Assembly: GCA_002427805.1 (NCBI GenBank)
Contig: DIZB01000018.1
Span: 35,068 to 81,106 of the forward strand
From: Candidatus Saccharibacteria bacterium UBA6039
GTDB taxonomy: Bacteria > Patescibacteriota > Saccharimonadia > Saccharimonadales > Saccharimonadaceae
Direction of reading: 5' to 3'
Length of the DNA stretch: 46,039 nucleotides
This document shows, in pieces, positions 6,499 to 14,475 of the stretch (positions within the stretch are counted from its first letter, which is position 1; every line of letters begins with the position of its first letter). The notes under the pieces were generated by a model, which had not been told where the DNA came from, searched no databases, and saw only the letters and a list, made by a program, of their open reading frames with translations. Both the position numbers and the translations under genes were made by a program.

Positions 6499-8493
6499 TT
6501 GCAGCCAGTCGCACTCACTCGTTTTTGGCATCGCCGCATCTGCGAAGCGACACTACTCATGGCGCTCGGCATCGTGGTTCTCTATATTATTCCTCTTACT
6601 ACGGGGAGTCCGCTTAACGATTCACTGACAATTAATCTCCCTGTGTTGATACTTGCAAGTGCCACAGCAGTTGTCAGTTTCGTATCATACATTTGGATGC
6701 CGCCGAAGGGTATATTTGCCTCATCATTTAGTTTTTACCTCCTACTTGCGGCTACAACCGCAGGCCTGATCATTACGACTGGTGGTATTGGGTCAATCTT
6801 TATTGCGCTGTGGATGCTTATCGCTGTGTTTGCAGGCTTATTTGGCGTATGGGGACTCCTGCCAATCTTTATTGCGGCCTGTGCCTTTGTCGCCAGTGAA
6901 TATATTAAAGGTCAGCTTTCGACCGAAGTTGTTGTCGTGGCAGTTTTTGCCGGACTTTTGCCACTTATTGCGAGCTTCATCATTTGGCATAACAAAACTG
7001 GCCGCATTGAAGGCGAGGGGACCGACAAAGCCTATAAAAACCTGGCAACCGAGCTGTCTGAAGTCGCCTCAAAATCCGAAGTGGTGATTAACGCCATCGG
7101 TGACGGCGTCGTGGCAATCGACGCCCAGGGCATCATCCAACTGATTAACCCGGCCGCACAAGCGATTATTGGTTGGGGTAAACAAGACGCACTCGCGCTG
7201 AGTTACAAATCGGTCTTGCAGCTAGTAAATATGAAAAACGAGCCAGTTGATCCGTCGCTCGATCCAGTGCAACGAGTCCTCAATAATAATCAGGAAATAC
7301 GTAGTAACGACCTGACACTCATCACCAAAAATGGCAAAAAGATCATGACATCACTGGTAGTTTCGCCAGTAGGTGAGACCGGAGCAGGAGCCATCATCGT
7401 CTTTCGTGATATTACCAAGGAAAAGGCCGAAGAACGCGAGCAAGCCGAATTTATTAGCACCGCCAGCCACGAAATGCGTACACCAGTTGCCTCAATCGAA
7501 GGCTACTTAGGCTTAGCGCTCAACCCAAACACAGCCACTATTGATGAAAAAGCGCGCGACTTTATTATGAAGGCACATGAGTCGGCACAGCACCTAGGAA
7601 GCCTCTTTCAGGACCTTCTCGACGTCTCTAAGGCCGAAGATGGGCGCCTGGCGAATAACCCGAAGGTTGTTGATATTATGGCCTACACGCACGATATTCT
7701 GCAGGGCCTTCAACAAAAAGCCACCGATAAAGGCCTGCGTCTGATTTTTAAGCCAAATCCAGATGACGGTAGCAAGCACATGACGCCTGTTTATAACATT
7801 AACGTCGACAACGACCACGTACGCGAAGTCATCGATAATTTGACTGAAAATGCCATCAAGTACACCCCCAGTGGGGAAGTGGTCGTTGATATTACAGGTA
7901 CTGATGATAAGGTCGTTATTAGCGTCACCGATAGTGGCATCGGCATCCCAACGGAAGATATCCCGCACTTATTCCAGAAGTTTTATCGAGTTAATAATAC
8001 CGAAACCAACCAAATTGGCGGTACTGGCCTTGGACTCTACCTCTGTCGCCGCCTTGCTGAAACCATGGGTGGCCGTATTTGGCTTGAAAGCGAATATAAA
8101 AAGGGAAGTACGTTCTATCTTGAACTGCCTCGTATTGATAACCAACAGGCAGCGCAGCTGATTGAACAACAAACCCAAGCTGCACAGGTCGCTGCATCTC
8201 AGGCCGCTCAAGCTGCCGCCTTGCCGCCAGTGGCTACAGCACCAGTTGCGGCACCAAATAGTGCAGCGGCCACGACCGTCCCACGTGGTGAAAGCTTAAC
8301 CCCAGAGCAAATTGCCGCACATGTCGCTAAATTAAAAGCTATGGTAGCTGAGCAAAACGCGGCAGTGACGCCAGTGGTAACAGCGCCTATCATGCCAGAC
8401 CCTGTTACCGTAGTGGCCCCGGTAGCACCTGTTATGCCTACGCGTCCTGCGGGCGTTGCGATTCCAGTGCGAGACGTACCTCCATCACAATAA
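6499..8493 (+). CDS. membrane sensor histidine kinase with PAS domain
   Basis: A protein of 664 residues. About six hydrophobic segments fill residues 15-165, followed by a PAS domain (about 191-305, VINAIGDGVVAIDAQGIIQLINPAAQ). The HisKA domain has the phospho-acceptor H324 in STASHEMRTP. The ATPase domain shows the N box ENAIKY (N451), G1 DSGIGIP (D478) and G2 GGTGLGLYL. After about residue 545 comes a low-complexity tail of some 120 residues rich in Ala, Pro, Val and Gln. The start is TTG with GGGGG upstream. The response regulator follows 51 nt later. The stimulus is unknown; the PAS and membrane parts suggest envelope, energy or redox sensing. Confidence 0.92.
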   Translation: MQPVALTRFWHRRICEATLLMALGIVVLYIIPLTTGSPLNDSLTINLPVLILASATAVVSFVSYIWMPPKGIFASSFSFYLLLAATTAGLIITTGGIGSIFIALWMLIAVFAGLFGVWGLLPIFIAACAFVASEYIKGQLSTEVVVVAVFAGLLPLIASFIIWHNKTGRIEGEGTDKAYKNLATELSEVASKSEVVINAIGDGVVAIDAQGIIQLINPAAQAIIGWGKQDALALSYKSVLQLVNMKNEPVDPSLDPVQRVLNNNQEIRSNDLTLITKNGKKIMTSLVVSPVGETGAGAIIVFRDITKEKAEEREQAEFISTASHEMRTPVASIEGYLGLALNPNTATIDEKARDFIMKAHESAQHLGSLFQDLLDVSKAEDGRLANNPKVVDIMAYTHDILQGLQQKATDKGLRLIFKPNPDDGSKHMTPVYNINVDNDHVREVIDNLTENAIKYTPSGEVVVDITGTDDKVVISVTDSGIGIPTEDIPHLFQKFYRVNNTETNQIGGTGLGLYLCRRLAETMGGRIWLESEYKKGSTFYLELPRIDNQQAAQLIEQQTQAAQVAASQAAQAAALPPVATAPVAAPNSAAATTVPRGESLTPEQIAAHVAKLKAMVAEQNAAVTPVVTAPIMPDPVTVVAPVAPVMPTRPAGVAIPVRDVPPSQ

Positions 8494-8544
8494 ACGTAAG
8501 TGGTATAGTATTTTCAATTGCGCTCGGGTACAATAAGGGTAAAT

Positions 8545-9378
8545 ATGACAAAAATTCTGTTGGTAGAAGATGATAAAAGCTTACGCGAAATCTACGGCGT
8601 ACGCCTTTTAGCCGAAGGATACGACATCGTATCTGCTGGTGATGGTGAAGAAGCACTCGCCATGGCCATTAAAGAGCGTCCTCAACTGATCGTCAGTGAC
8701 GTTATGATGCCAAAGATTAGCGGCTTTGATATGCTCGATATTTTACGTAGTACGAGTGAAACAAAAGATATTAAAGTGATTATGATGACCGCACTTTCGA
8801 GTGAAGATCAACGTGCCCGCGGTGAATCACTCGGTGCTGATCGCTATTTAGTTAAATCTCAAGTAGGTATTGAAGACGTTGTTCGCACCGTCCACGATGT
8901 ATTAGGAGACAGCTTAGCTCCAGCAGCGCCAAGCGCCAACGCCTTTGGTGCACCGGCCCCATCAGCTGTAGCTCGTCCAGCCGCTCCTGTAGCGCCTCGA
9001 CCTGTTGTTCCAATACCTGTTGCTGCACCGATTCCAGTTCCACAACCAGTTGCAGCTCCTGCACCAGCACCAACTATGCAACCCATACCCGTGTCTGAAT
9101 CCGCACCTGTTATTAATACTGCGCCACCAGCTCCTCAACCATACGTTTCAGCACCAAGCCCGCTCCCACAACCAACTGCACCGTTTGGTTCTACCCGACC
9201 AGGTTCGTTAGGTGACCGTGTTATTCACCCCCTTAGCGACCAACCGACCCCTGTTGACGTCGGTAGCCTTATGAACCAAGAACTCAGTAGCGTAGGCATC
9301 GCGCCCGTCTCTGCACCTCCCGCTGCACCTCCGCCACCAGCTCCTATTGACCCTCTCAACCCGAATCCTACAGTCTAA
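8545..9378 (+). CDS. response regulator with long Pro/Ala tail
   Basis: A protein of 277 residues. Residues 2-118 are a receiver domain: acidic pair D9-D10, phospho-acceptor D52 (LIVSDVMMPK), T82 and K104. Instead of a DNA-binding output domain there is a tail of about 155 residues made mostly of Pro, Ala and Val, ending PLNPNPTV, with one less repetitive island (GSLGDRVIHPLSDQPTPVDVG). The start is the ATG at 8545; TACAAT at 8529-8534 ends 10 nt before it and AAGGGT lies between, so it may have its own near-leaderless promoter. It is probably the partner of the upstream kinase, whose tail has the same composition. Confidence 0.9.
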   Translation: MTKILLVEDDKSLREIYGVRLLAEGYDIVSAGDGEEALAMAIKERPQLIVSDVMMPKISGFDMLDILRSTSETKDIKVIMMTALSSEDQRARGESLGADRYLVKSQVGIEDVVRTVHDVLGDSLAPAAPSANAFGAPAPSAVARPAAPVAPRPVVPIPVAAPIPVPQPVAAPAPAPTMQPIPVSESAPVINTAPPAPQPYVSAPSPLPQPTAPFGSTRPGSLGDRVIHPLSDQPTPVDVGSLMNQELSSVGIAPVSAPPAAPPPPAPIDPLNPNPTV

Positions 9379-9396
9379 TCTGTTATACTGATACAA

Positions 9397-10092
9397 ATGA
9401 CTGATGAATCTGCGACACTTCGCGTCAATAAACACCTTGCATTACAGTTAGGTATTTCTCGTCGTGAAGCCGACGATATCATTGCAAAAGGTAAAGTAAC
9501 GGTTAACGGTGCTATAGCAACGCTTGGTGCGCGCTTCAAAGAGGGTGACGACATTAAGATCCAGGGTGAAGATGTGGCTGCTGACACCGCCTACCAGTAT
9601 CTTATTCTTAATAAGCCTGTCGGCTATGTCTGTTCGCGAAGGCAGCAGGGCGACAATCCAACTATTTACGAGCTCTTACCAGAGCAGTACCACCATTTAA
9701 AACCTGTTGGACGGCTCGATAAAGATAGTAGTGGAGTTATCCTGCTGAGTAATGACGGCAACTTTGCATTTACCATGACACACCCGAAGTTCAATAAGAC
9801 AAAGATCTATGAAGTTGAGCTCACCACCGAGCTTGCACCACTTCACCAGCAGATGATCAGCGACCACGGCATTCAACTGGAAGACGGCACCAGTACGCTC
9901 CAGCTAGAACGAGCCAACGAAACGGATCGTAAGAACTGGATTGTCACGATGCACGAAGGTCGCAATCGTCAAATTCGCCGCACGTTCAATGCGCTCGGGT
10001 ACACAGTAGAGAAGTTGCATCGTACCAACTTTGGTAATTATTCACTTGGTGATATACAGCCTGGCAAGTTCGAAATTACTAATATACTCTAG
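9397..10092 (+). CDS. RsuA/RluB-family pseudouridine synthase
   Basis: A protein of 231 residues. An S4 RNA-binding domain covers residues 8-55 (RVNKHLALQLGISRREADDIIAKGKVTVNG). The catalytic domain carries the family motif GRLDKDSSG with D108 as nucleophile, then KIYEVEL and EGRNRQIRR. It converts a uridine in ribosomal RNA to pseudouridine; whether it acts like RsuA (16S) or RluB/E/F (23S) cannot be settled by eye. TATACT (9384-9389) ends 7 nt before the ATG, so the message is probably leaderless. Confidence 0.92.
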   Translation: MTDESATLRVNKHLALQLGISRREADDIIAKGKVTVNGAIATLGARFKEGDDIKIQGEDVAADTAYQYLILNKPVGYVCSRRQQGDNPTIYELLPEQYHHLKPVGRLDKDSSGVILLSNDGNFAFTMTHPKFNKTKIYEVELTTELAPLHQQMISDHGIQLEDGTSTLQLERANETDRKNWIVTMHEGRNRQIRRTFNALGYTVEKLHRTNFGNYSLGDIQPGKFEITNIL

Positions 10093-10103
10093 GTGATATA
10101 TTC

Positions 10104-10131
10104 TTGAATAATGTCTAAATATGTGTACAAT
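10104..10131 (+). promoter_or_regulatory. promoter of the unknown gene at 10143
   Basis: TTGAAT (10104-10109), 16-nt spacer, TACAAT (10126-10131), 11 nt before the ATG. The 5' untranslated part would be only about 5 nt. Confidence 0.55.
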
Positions 10132-10142
10132 GTTTCCTTAGT

Positions 10143-10775
10143 ATGTCAATTAATACAAAGTTATCGGCTGAGCAAATATTCGATCAACGGCAGCAAGCAA
10201 GAAGGCTTGTTGGATTTGCAATAAGTATGGATCCTACTGAAATCATAGAACAAGTCGATATAAACGGAAGTGGAAGTGGACATATCGTTGAGCTCCAGAC
10301 AAACCATGTTATACGAATGTTTAAAAATACTCGAAAGTGGCAAGAACATAAGGGTGCGTCAAGTTTCTTACTCAACGGTATTGGAGACGCGAGGACTTTG
10401 ATGAAAACGATGTTTGAAGTTCATCCGTCCGGATTAACACTCGATCAAGCAATACGAATCGGTAAGGATGAAAGGACAATTGTAAGTATTGCGACCTTAG
10501 CGTCACAATCAGACAAAACACTTGGAGTGATGATGCGTGATCCTGAACTATACGTCAGTCTTACAGCCGATCATGAGGCTATTGATCTCGAACATCATGT
10601 CCACCCCAGTCCGCGAGACACATGCCCGGAAGTTGGACCAATAGGACAAGTCGAGCCTTCACCTTTGTTTAATAAATTCGTACCTTGGGCAACTGAACTT
10701 GCAGCACGTTCTCTGCTTGCAAGACACCCGCATCTCGAACTCAATGAGAATCACGACATTGTGGTTTCCGCTTAA
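10143..10775 (+). CDS. unknown soluble protein, 210 residues
   Basis: No family is recognised. The protein is soluble, with no signal peptide or membrane segment. It begins with a charged helix (TKLSAEQIFDQRQQARRLVGF), has a middle part VDINGSGSGHIVELQTNHVIRMFKNTRKWQEHKG and an acidic, His-rich stretch DHEAIDLEHHVHPSPRDTCPE near residues 142-162, which might bind a metal. One Cys only. No ribosome site is visible, in line with the promoter ending 11 nt before the start. It lies between a pseudouridine synthase and der, but each has its own promoter, so context gives no function. Confidence 0.6.
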   Translation: MSINTKLSAEQIFDQRQQARRLVGFAISMDPTEIIEQVDINGSGSGHIVELQTNHVIRMFKNTRKWQEHKGASSFLLNGIGDARTLMKTMFEVHPSGLTLDQAIRIGKDERTIVSIATLASQSDKTLGVMMRDPELYVSLTADHEAIDLEHHVHPSPRDTCPEVGPIGQVEPSPLFNKFVPWATELAARSLLARHPHLELNENHDIVVSA

Positions 10776-10817
10776 GCTCGCATAAATTCTTTACCTCTGT
10801 TATAATTAGCGAAAGTT

Positions 10818-12263
10818 ATGGCTTCAAAACTCCCAACAGTTGCGATTATTGGTCAAGCGAACGTCGGCAAGAGTTCGCTTTTTAATCGTCTCGTTCGCTC
10901 TCAGCAAGCAATCGTTGCCCGCGAAGCCGGCACCACTCGTGATAACGTTCTTGGTAGAGTAGAGCACAAACACCACCAATTCTGGCTCGTTGACACAGCC
11001 GGTCTTAAAGATGCAGCCGACGAATTCGAAGCATCAATTCAAGAGCAAATTACGGAGGCGGCAGAAGCCGCTGACGTTATCCTTGTTGTTGTTGATAGTA
11101 GCCAGTATCCCAGCGACCAAGACCGTACGGTTGCCAAAAAAGCGCTGCGTAGCAAAAAACCAGTTATACTCCTCACCAACAAAGCCGACCTCAAAGAGAG
11201 TCTCCCGATCGACGAGTTCAAACGCCTTGGCATTAAAGAAATTATTCGTACCAGTGCCGAGCATAGTCAAGGAATCGTTGATGTTCTTGATACGATCGTC
11301 GAGCTTATTCCAGCTAAAAGTGAAGAGATTCCGGATGACGTTCTGCGCGTTTCGCTGATTGGCCGCCCAAATGTTGGTAAAAGCTTCCTCTTTAACACGC
11401 TTGCTGGTAAGCAACAGGCAATTGTCGCCAACATTGCTGGAACAACGCGTGACGTTAACCGTATTGCCATCCGATACGGTGCTCGCGACATTGAAATTCT
11501 CGATACTGCTGGTATGCGCAAACCTGGCAAACAAGAGGTCGGCATTGAAAAGTTCTCAGTCCTTCGCACGCTCCAAGCAATTGAAGAATCAGACATTTGT
11601 TTCTTGCTTCTTGACGTCAACGAGCTGAACACACAACTTGATCAACGCCTTGCAGGTATTATCGACGAAGCAGGCAAGGGTATGGTGATTGTTGTGAGCA
11701 AATGGGACAGCGTGCAAGATAAAGACGCCTACACTCGTGATGCTCTCGCACCAACCATCGCTCGAACATTTAAGTTTACGCCTTGGGCACCGCTCATCTT
11801 TACCAGCAGCGTCACCGGCCAAAACGTCACCAAACTCTTTGACCTAGCGCTCGACATCGACGCTCGCCGCAAACAAGAACTCAAAACGCGTAGCCTCAAT
11901 GACCTCCTGCAAAAACTCGTACAGCGCCACCCGCCAGCAGGCCTTAAAAACACCCATCCAAAGCTCCGCTATATGGTACAGACAGATATGTCACCCCCTT
12001 GGTTTGTCATCTACGGTAGCAACCTCAAGTTTATTCACTGGTCATACATTCGTTATCTTGAGCGCCACATGCGCGAAGAGTTTAGTTTTGCCGGCACGCC
12101 GATTCGCCTCAGTTTCCGCGACGAAAAACAAATCAAAGAAAACAAGCAGCGTATAGCTGAAGGTAAAGAGCCTGTGACCAAAAAGTCACGCCTCGCAAAA
12201 GAAGCAAAACGTCTTGAAGACGAAAAAATCGCCAAGAAATATCCAGGCGAAGAACAGTCATAA
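10818..12263 (+). CDS. der: ribosome-assembly GTPase Der (EngA)
   Basis: A protein of 481 residues with two tandem GTPase domains and a C-terminal KH-like domain, the hallmark of Der, needed for 50S subunit assembly. The first P-loop is GQANVGKSS near residues 9-17, with G3 DTAG and G4 NKAD; the second is GRPNVGKSF, with DTAG and SKWD. The C-terminal 120 residues (LNDLLQKLVQRHPPAG, KLRYMVQTDMSPPWFVIYGSN) are the KH part, ended by a Lys-rich tail of about 45 residues. TATAAT (10801-10806) lies 11 nt before the ATG, giving a very short leader. Confidence 0.97.
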   Translation: MASKLPTVAIIGQANVGKSSLFNRLVRSQQAIVAREAGTTRDNVLGRVEHKHHQFWLVDTAGLKDAADEFEASIQEQITEAAEAADVILVVVDSSQYPSDQDRTVAKKALRSKKPVILLTNKADLKESLPIDEFKRLGIKEIIRTSAEHSQGIVDVLDTIVELIPAKSEEIPDDVLRVSLIGRPNVGKSFLFNTLAGKQQAIVANIAGTTRDVNRIAIRYGARDIEILDTAGMRKPGKQEVGIEKFSVLRTLQAIEESDICFLLLDVNELNTQLDQRLAGIIDEAGKGMVIVVSKWDSVQDKDAYTRDALAPTIARTFKFTPWAPLIFTSSVTGQNVTKLFDLALDIDARRKQELKTRSLNDLLQKLVQRHPPAGLKNTHPKLRYMVQTDMSPPWFVIYGSNLKFIHWSYIRYLERHMREEFSFAGTPIRLSFRDEKQIKENKQRIAEGKEPVTKKSRLAKEAKRLEDEKIAKKYPGEEQS

Positions 12264-12316
12264 AAAAGCACCCCTGCCGCGCGAGCGACAGGGGACCTGA
12301 AATTCCAGGATTTTTA
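12263..12316. terminator. bidirectional terminator between der and the membrane gene
   Basis: Hairpin CCCCTG (12271-12276)/CAGGGG (12289-12294) has A-rich flank AAAAAA on its left, which reads as a T run for the minus-strand gene. A second small hairpin CCTG/CAGG (12296-12309) followed by TTTTT serves the plus strand. Confidence 0.75.
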
Positions 12317-12324
12317 TTAGACCA

Positions 12325-12699
12325 TTAGTTCCATCTATCTGAAGGTTTCAGCGTCATCAATCCATAGATGACAAAGAAACAAACATAGAAGAGAGGGACT
12401 CCTAGTCCGAGTGGCCGGGAAGGTGACATACTGATCGCGGCGACCAAGTGGAACCCCGCGGCAATAAGACCTAACCCTGCAAATACAGGCGTACCGAGAG
12501 GGAACGGAGTCTCTTTCCTGATCCAACCTACTTGTGACATCCTGTACGATGTATACATCGCAACCGGGATACCTAGCAGATCGAGCGCAAAAAGACACCA
12601 CTCACCCCATAGCACATAGTTCCAGACAAGGCCCATACTCACTCCATAAAGGAGTATGAAGGCCAAAAGCAGGAACCGAGCTCCTATTAACTTTCTCAT
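12325..12699 (-). CDS. small four-helix membrane protein
   Basis: A protein of 124 residues with four hydrophobic segments: about 6-27, 34-50, 68-90 and 98-117. The N-terminus is MRKLIGARF, giving a basic inside end. Short loops carry a few charged residues (SYRMSQVGWIRKE). No family is recognised and nothing points to a transport motif. Base composition is slightly richer in GC than der. It has its own strong promoter (12744-12772) that overlaps the divergent pth promoter, and it shares a bidirectional terminator with der. Confidence 0.7.
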   Translation of the reverse strand: MRKLIGARFLLLAFILLYGVSMGLVWNYVLWGEWCLFALDLLGIPVAMYTSYRMSQVGWIRKETPFPLGTPVFAGLGLIAAGFHLVAAISMSPSRPLGLGVPLFYVCFFVIYGLMTLKPSDRWN

Positions 12700-12743
12700 A
12701 CCAGACCTCTTTCGTTCAATTGAGTATCGAGAAGTATGTTTAT

Positions 12744-12783
12744 ATTATAGCACATTTGACTAATTTTTTCAATGCTCTACAAT
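12744..12783. promoter_or_regulatory. overlapping divergent promoters (membrane gene / pth)
   Basis: Minus strand: TTGAAA (12767-12772), 17-nt spacer, TATAAT (12744-12749). Plus strand: TTGACT (12756-12761), 16-nt spacer, TACAAT (12778-12783), only 8 nt before the pth ATG. The two overlap by about 17 bp, so the polymerase should not occupy both at once. Confidence 0.8.
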
Positions 12784-12791
12784 AGGAACAT

Positions 12792-13352
12792 ATGAAACTC
12801 GTCCTTGCTCAAGGCAATCCTGAATCACGATTTGACAACACCCGTCATAATGTCGGTTTTTTTGTGATTGACCATATTGCAGAAAAATACGACGGCAAGT
12901 GGGTAGAGAAGTCAAAATTCCGTGCCTCGCTTGCCGAAGTAACGATTGACGGTGAAAAAGTCCTCCTCGTAAAGCCACACACCTTTTATAACGAGACTGG
13001 CCAGGCCGCCCGCAGCTTGATTGATTTTTATAGCCTTGACGTTGCCTCAGACATACTAGTGATCCACGACGAGCTCGCACTACCTATTGGGACCATTCGC
13101 ACCCGCAAGCAGGGCAGTGACGCTGGTAACAACGGCATTAAGTCACTCAATAACCACATCGGCCCGGACTATCATCGAATTCGTATTGGTATTTCTAACG
13201 AACACCGCGTGGCAGGAGAAGATATGAATTTTGTATTATCGAAATTTAGTAAAGCCGAGCAAGATACGTTAGTCGCCGAGCTACCTGAGATTGAGAAGTA
13301 TATTGATGCCTTCGTAGCTGGTAATCTCGAACACGAGACAATAACGCTTTAG
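12792..13352 (+). CDS. pth: peptidyl-tRNA hydrolase
   Basis: A protein of 186 residues that frees tRNA from peptides dropped by stalled ribosomes. Catalytic features are present: N9 in AQGNPE, H19 in NTRHNVGF, the aspartate of VIHDELALP, and the substrate loop GSDAGNNGIKSL. Length and order match bacterial Pth. The start is leaderless-type: the -10 ends 8 nt upstream and there is no ribosome site apart from a weak AGGA. Confidence 0.97.
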   Translation: MKLVLAQGNPESRFDNTRHNVGFFVIDHIAEKYDGKWVEKSKFRASLAEVTIDGEKVLLVKPHTFYNETGQAARSLIDFYSLDVASDILVIHDELALPIGTIRTRKQGSDAGNNGIKSLNNHIGPDYHRIRIGISNEHRVAGEDMNFVLSKFSKAEQDTLVAELPEIEKYIDAFVAGNLEHETITL

Positions 13353-13368
13353 GCAATCCTCCTTGTGC

Positions 13369-13396
13369 TTGACATATTACGGAAATAAGGCAAAAT
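13369..13396 (+). promoter_or_regulatory. promoter of the first GC-rich cassette
   Basis: Consensus -35 TTGACA (13369-13374) with a weak -10 CAAAAT (13391-13396) at 16 nt spacing. The leader to the ATG is then about 80 nt and contains a repeated TGATCCGT. Confidence 0.45.
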
Positions 13397-13484
13397 CATT
13401 TGCAGGAGTCCATGAGATCGCTTGAAAAAGTAGTTCTCTGATCCGTTTGTTTGATCCGTCGCAATTCTCATAGATTGGAAAGAA

Positions 13485-13796
13485 ATGTCCATGTTCGACG
13501 ACGCACTAAGTGCCGTAACGACCGGCCTGAAGGATGGCAGCATTCCCGCCCTCAAGCGTGAGCTTCACCTCTTGGACAGCGGTCACATGACGCGGCCCAT
13601 CAAGAGCTTCAAGCGCTGGGTCATGTATATCGCAGAGAAGGGCCACGCTGTCTACGTCTGCGAAGACGGTACGATGGCGCAGCTGATGAAGCACTACCCG
13701 CGCTACGACGACATCTGTCGATTCCTGCCGGTCAAGATCGACGACATCGGCGATGCGCACGTCCGGCAGCTACAGTCCCTCCTGGCTACCGTGTGA
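13485..13796 (+). CDS. GC-rich cassette gene 1, unknown protein
   Basis: A protein of 103 residues, not recognised. It looks soluble and globular: MFDDALSAVTTGLKDGSIPALKRELHLLDSG, then RWVMYIAEKGHAVYVCEDGTMAQLMKHYPRYDDI and a closing helix. Its codons mostly end in G or C (GAC, AAG, CTG, GTC, ATC), very unlike pth next to it, whose codons often end in A or T. It stands alone with its own promoter and a strong terminator. A second in-frame ATG at 13491 could also be the start. The composition points to recent gain from a high-GC source, or strong selection on codons. Confidence 0.7.
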   Translation: MSMFDDALSAVTTGLKDGSIPALKRELHLLDSGHMTRPIKSFKRWVMYIAEKGHAVYVCEDGTMAQLMKHYPRYDDICRFLPVKIDDIGDAHVRQLQSLLATV

Positions 13797-13841
13797 GCTC
13801 AGGCCCACGACCCAAGCTAGAATGAGTGGCGAGGTCAAACA

Positions 13842-13885
13842 AAAGCCCCAAACGAAGTGATTCGTCTGGGGCTTTTGCCTTTTAT
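13842..13885 (+). terminator. terminator of GC-rich cassette 1
   Basis: AAAAGCCCC (13842-13850) pairs with GGGGCTTTT (13869-13877); inside it a second stem ACGAA/TTCGT continues the hairpin. A T-rich tail follows. Confidence 0.85.
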
Positions 13886-13899
13886 GACATTCTTTAAAA

Positions 13900-13968
13900 A
13901 TAAAAAACACCCCTGTGGGGTGATGCTGGGGGCGACGAACCAGAGAAAATTCTGATTCGTCGCCCCAC
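13900..13968 (-). terminator. double hairpin terminator of GC-rich cassette 2
   Basis: Read on the minus strand: a stem of about 10 bp, GGGGCGACGA with TCGTCGCCCC, then a smaller hairpin ACCCC/GGGGT followed by GTTTTTTATTTTT. This is an unusually strong double stop for a short gene. Confidence 0.85.
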
Positions 13969-13984
13969 TGTGGAGTGGTTGAGG

Positions 13985-14356
13985 TTACTTGACCTCTCCC
14001 GTCATCCGCTGGAGATCATCGAGATTGCCGTACTCGGCCTTTTTGACCAGCTTGACCAGTTTGCGGTTCTTGAACCACAGCTTGGTACTGACCATGTAGT
14101 GCACTAGAGTACCGCCGATCACGAAGACCGTCGAGGCAACCGGGAGCGCCCAGATGACCAGCTGGGGAAGGGACAGATGGTTCGCGATGACGTACATCAC
14201 GACCGAACCCATCCATCCACCCAGACCGAGCATCAGGAAGGCGTAGCCACGGCGCAGTCGCTGACCGATGTTCTGGGAGTAGCCGATGAAGAACCGGATG
14301 CCCACCAGGGCGACGATCATGAGGACTGCGTAATCGATTGCGTTGAAGTGGGACAT
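13985..14356 (-). CDS. GC-rich cassette gene 2, small membrane protein
   Basis: A protein of 123 residues with three hydrophobic stretches: about 8-26, 40-58 and 66-88 (WALPVASTVFVIGGTLVHYMV), followed by a basic tail KLWFKNRKLVKLVKKAEYGNLDDLQRM. No family is recognised. I start at the ATG at 14356, six bases after GAAGGG. Longer in-frame starts exist, but the promoter TTGACA-17-TAATAT (14412-14440) places the start of transcription near 14405, so the farthest is excluded. Codons are strongly GC-ending, as in the cassettes at 13485, 16014 and 41014. Confidence 0.7.
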   Translation of the reverse strand: MSHFNAIDYAVLMIVALVGIRFFIGYSQNIGQRLRRGYAFLMLGLGGWMGSVVMYVIANHLSLPQLVIWALPVASTVFVIGGTLVHYMVSTKLWFKNRKLVKLVKKAEYGNLDDLQRMTGEVK

Positions 14357-14411
14357 GTCCCGCCCTTCTTGTTGAAGTTGCGCCATATGCGGTTTGCACA
14401 CAGCTTTAATC

Positions 14412-14440
14412 ATATTAGCATAAACATAATGATTTGTCAA
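14412..14440 (-). promoter_or_regulatory. promoter of GC-rich cassette 2
   Basis: On the minus strand TTGACA (14440-14435), exactly 17 nt, then TAATAT (14417-14412). The untranslated leader is about 48 nt and ends in AACAAGAAGGG before the ATG. Confidence 0.8.
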
Positions 14441-14475
14441 TATCACTCGTGTTTAAAGCTACGTTTTACATATCC

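Noticed and set aside
8859..9211. Long frames rich in Gly, Ala, Gln or His opposite and beside the response regulator tail
   Set aside because: They are shadows of the Pro/Ala-coding repeat; no ribosome site or start context.
11034..11632. Minus-strand open frames inside der
   Set aside because: They lie wholly within a well-conserved gene and carry no family signature.
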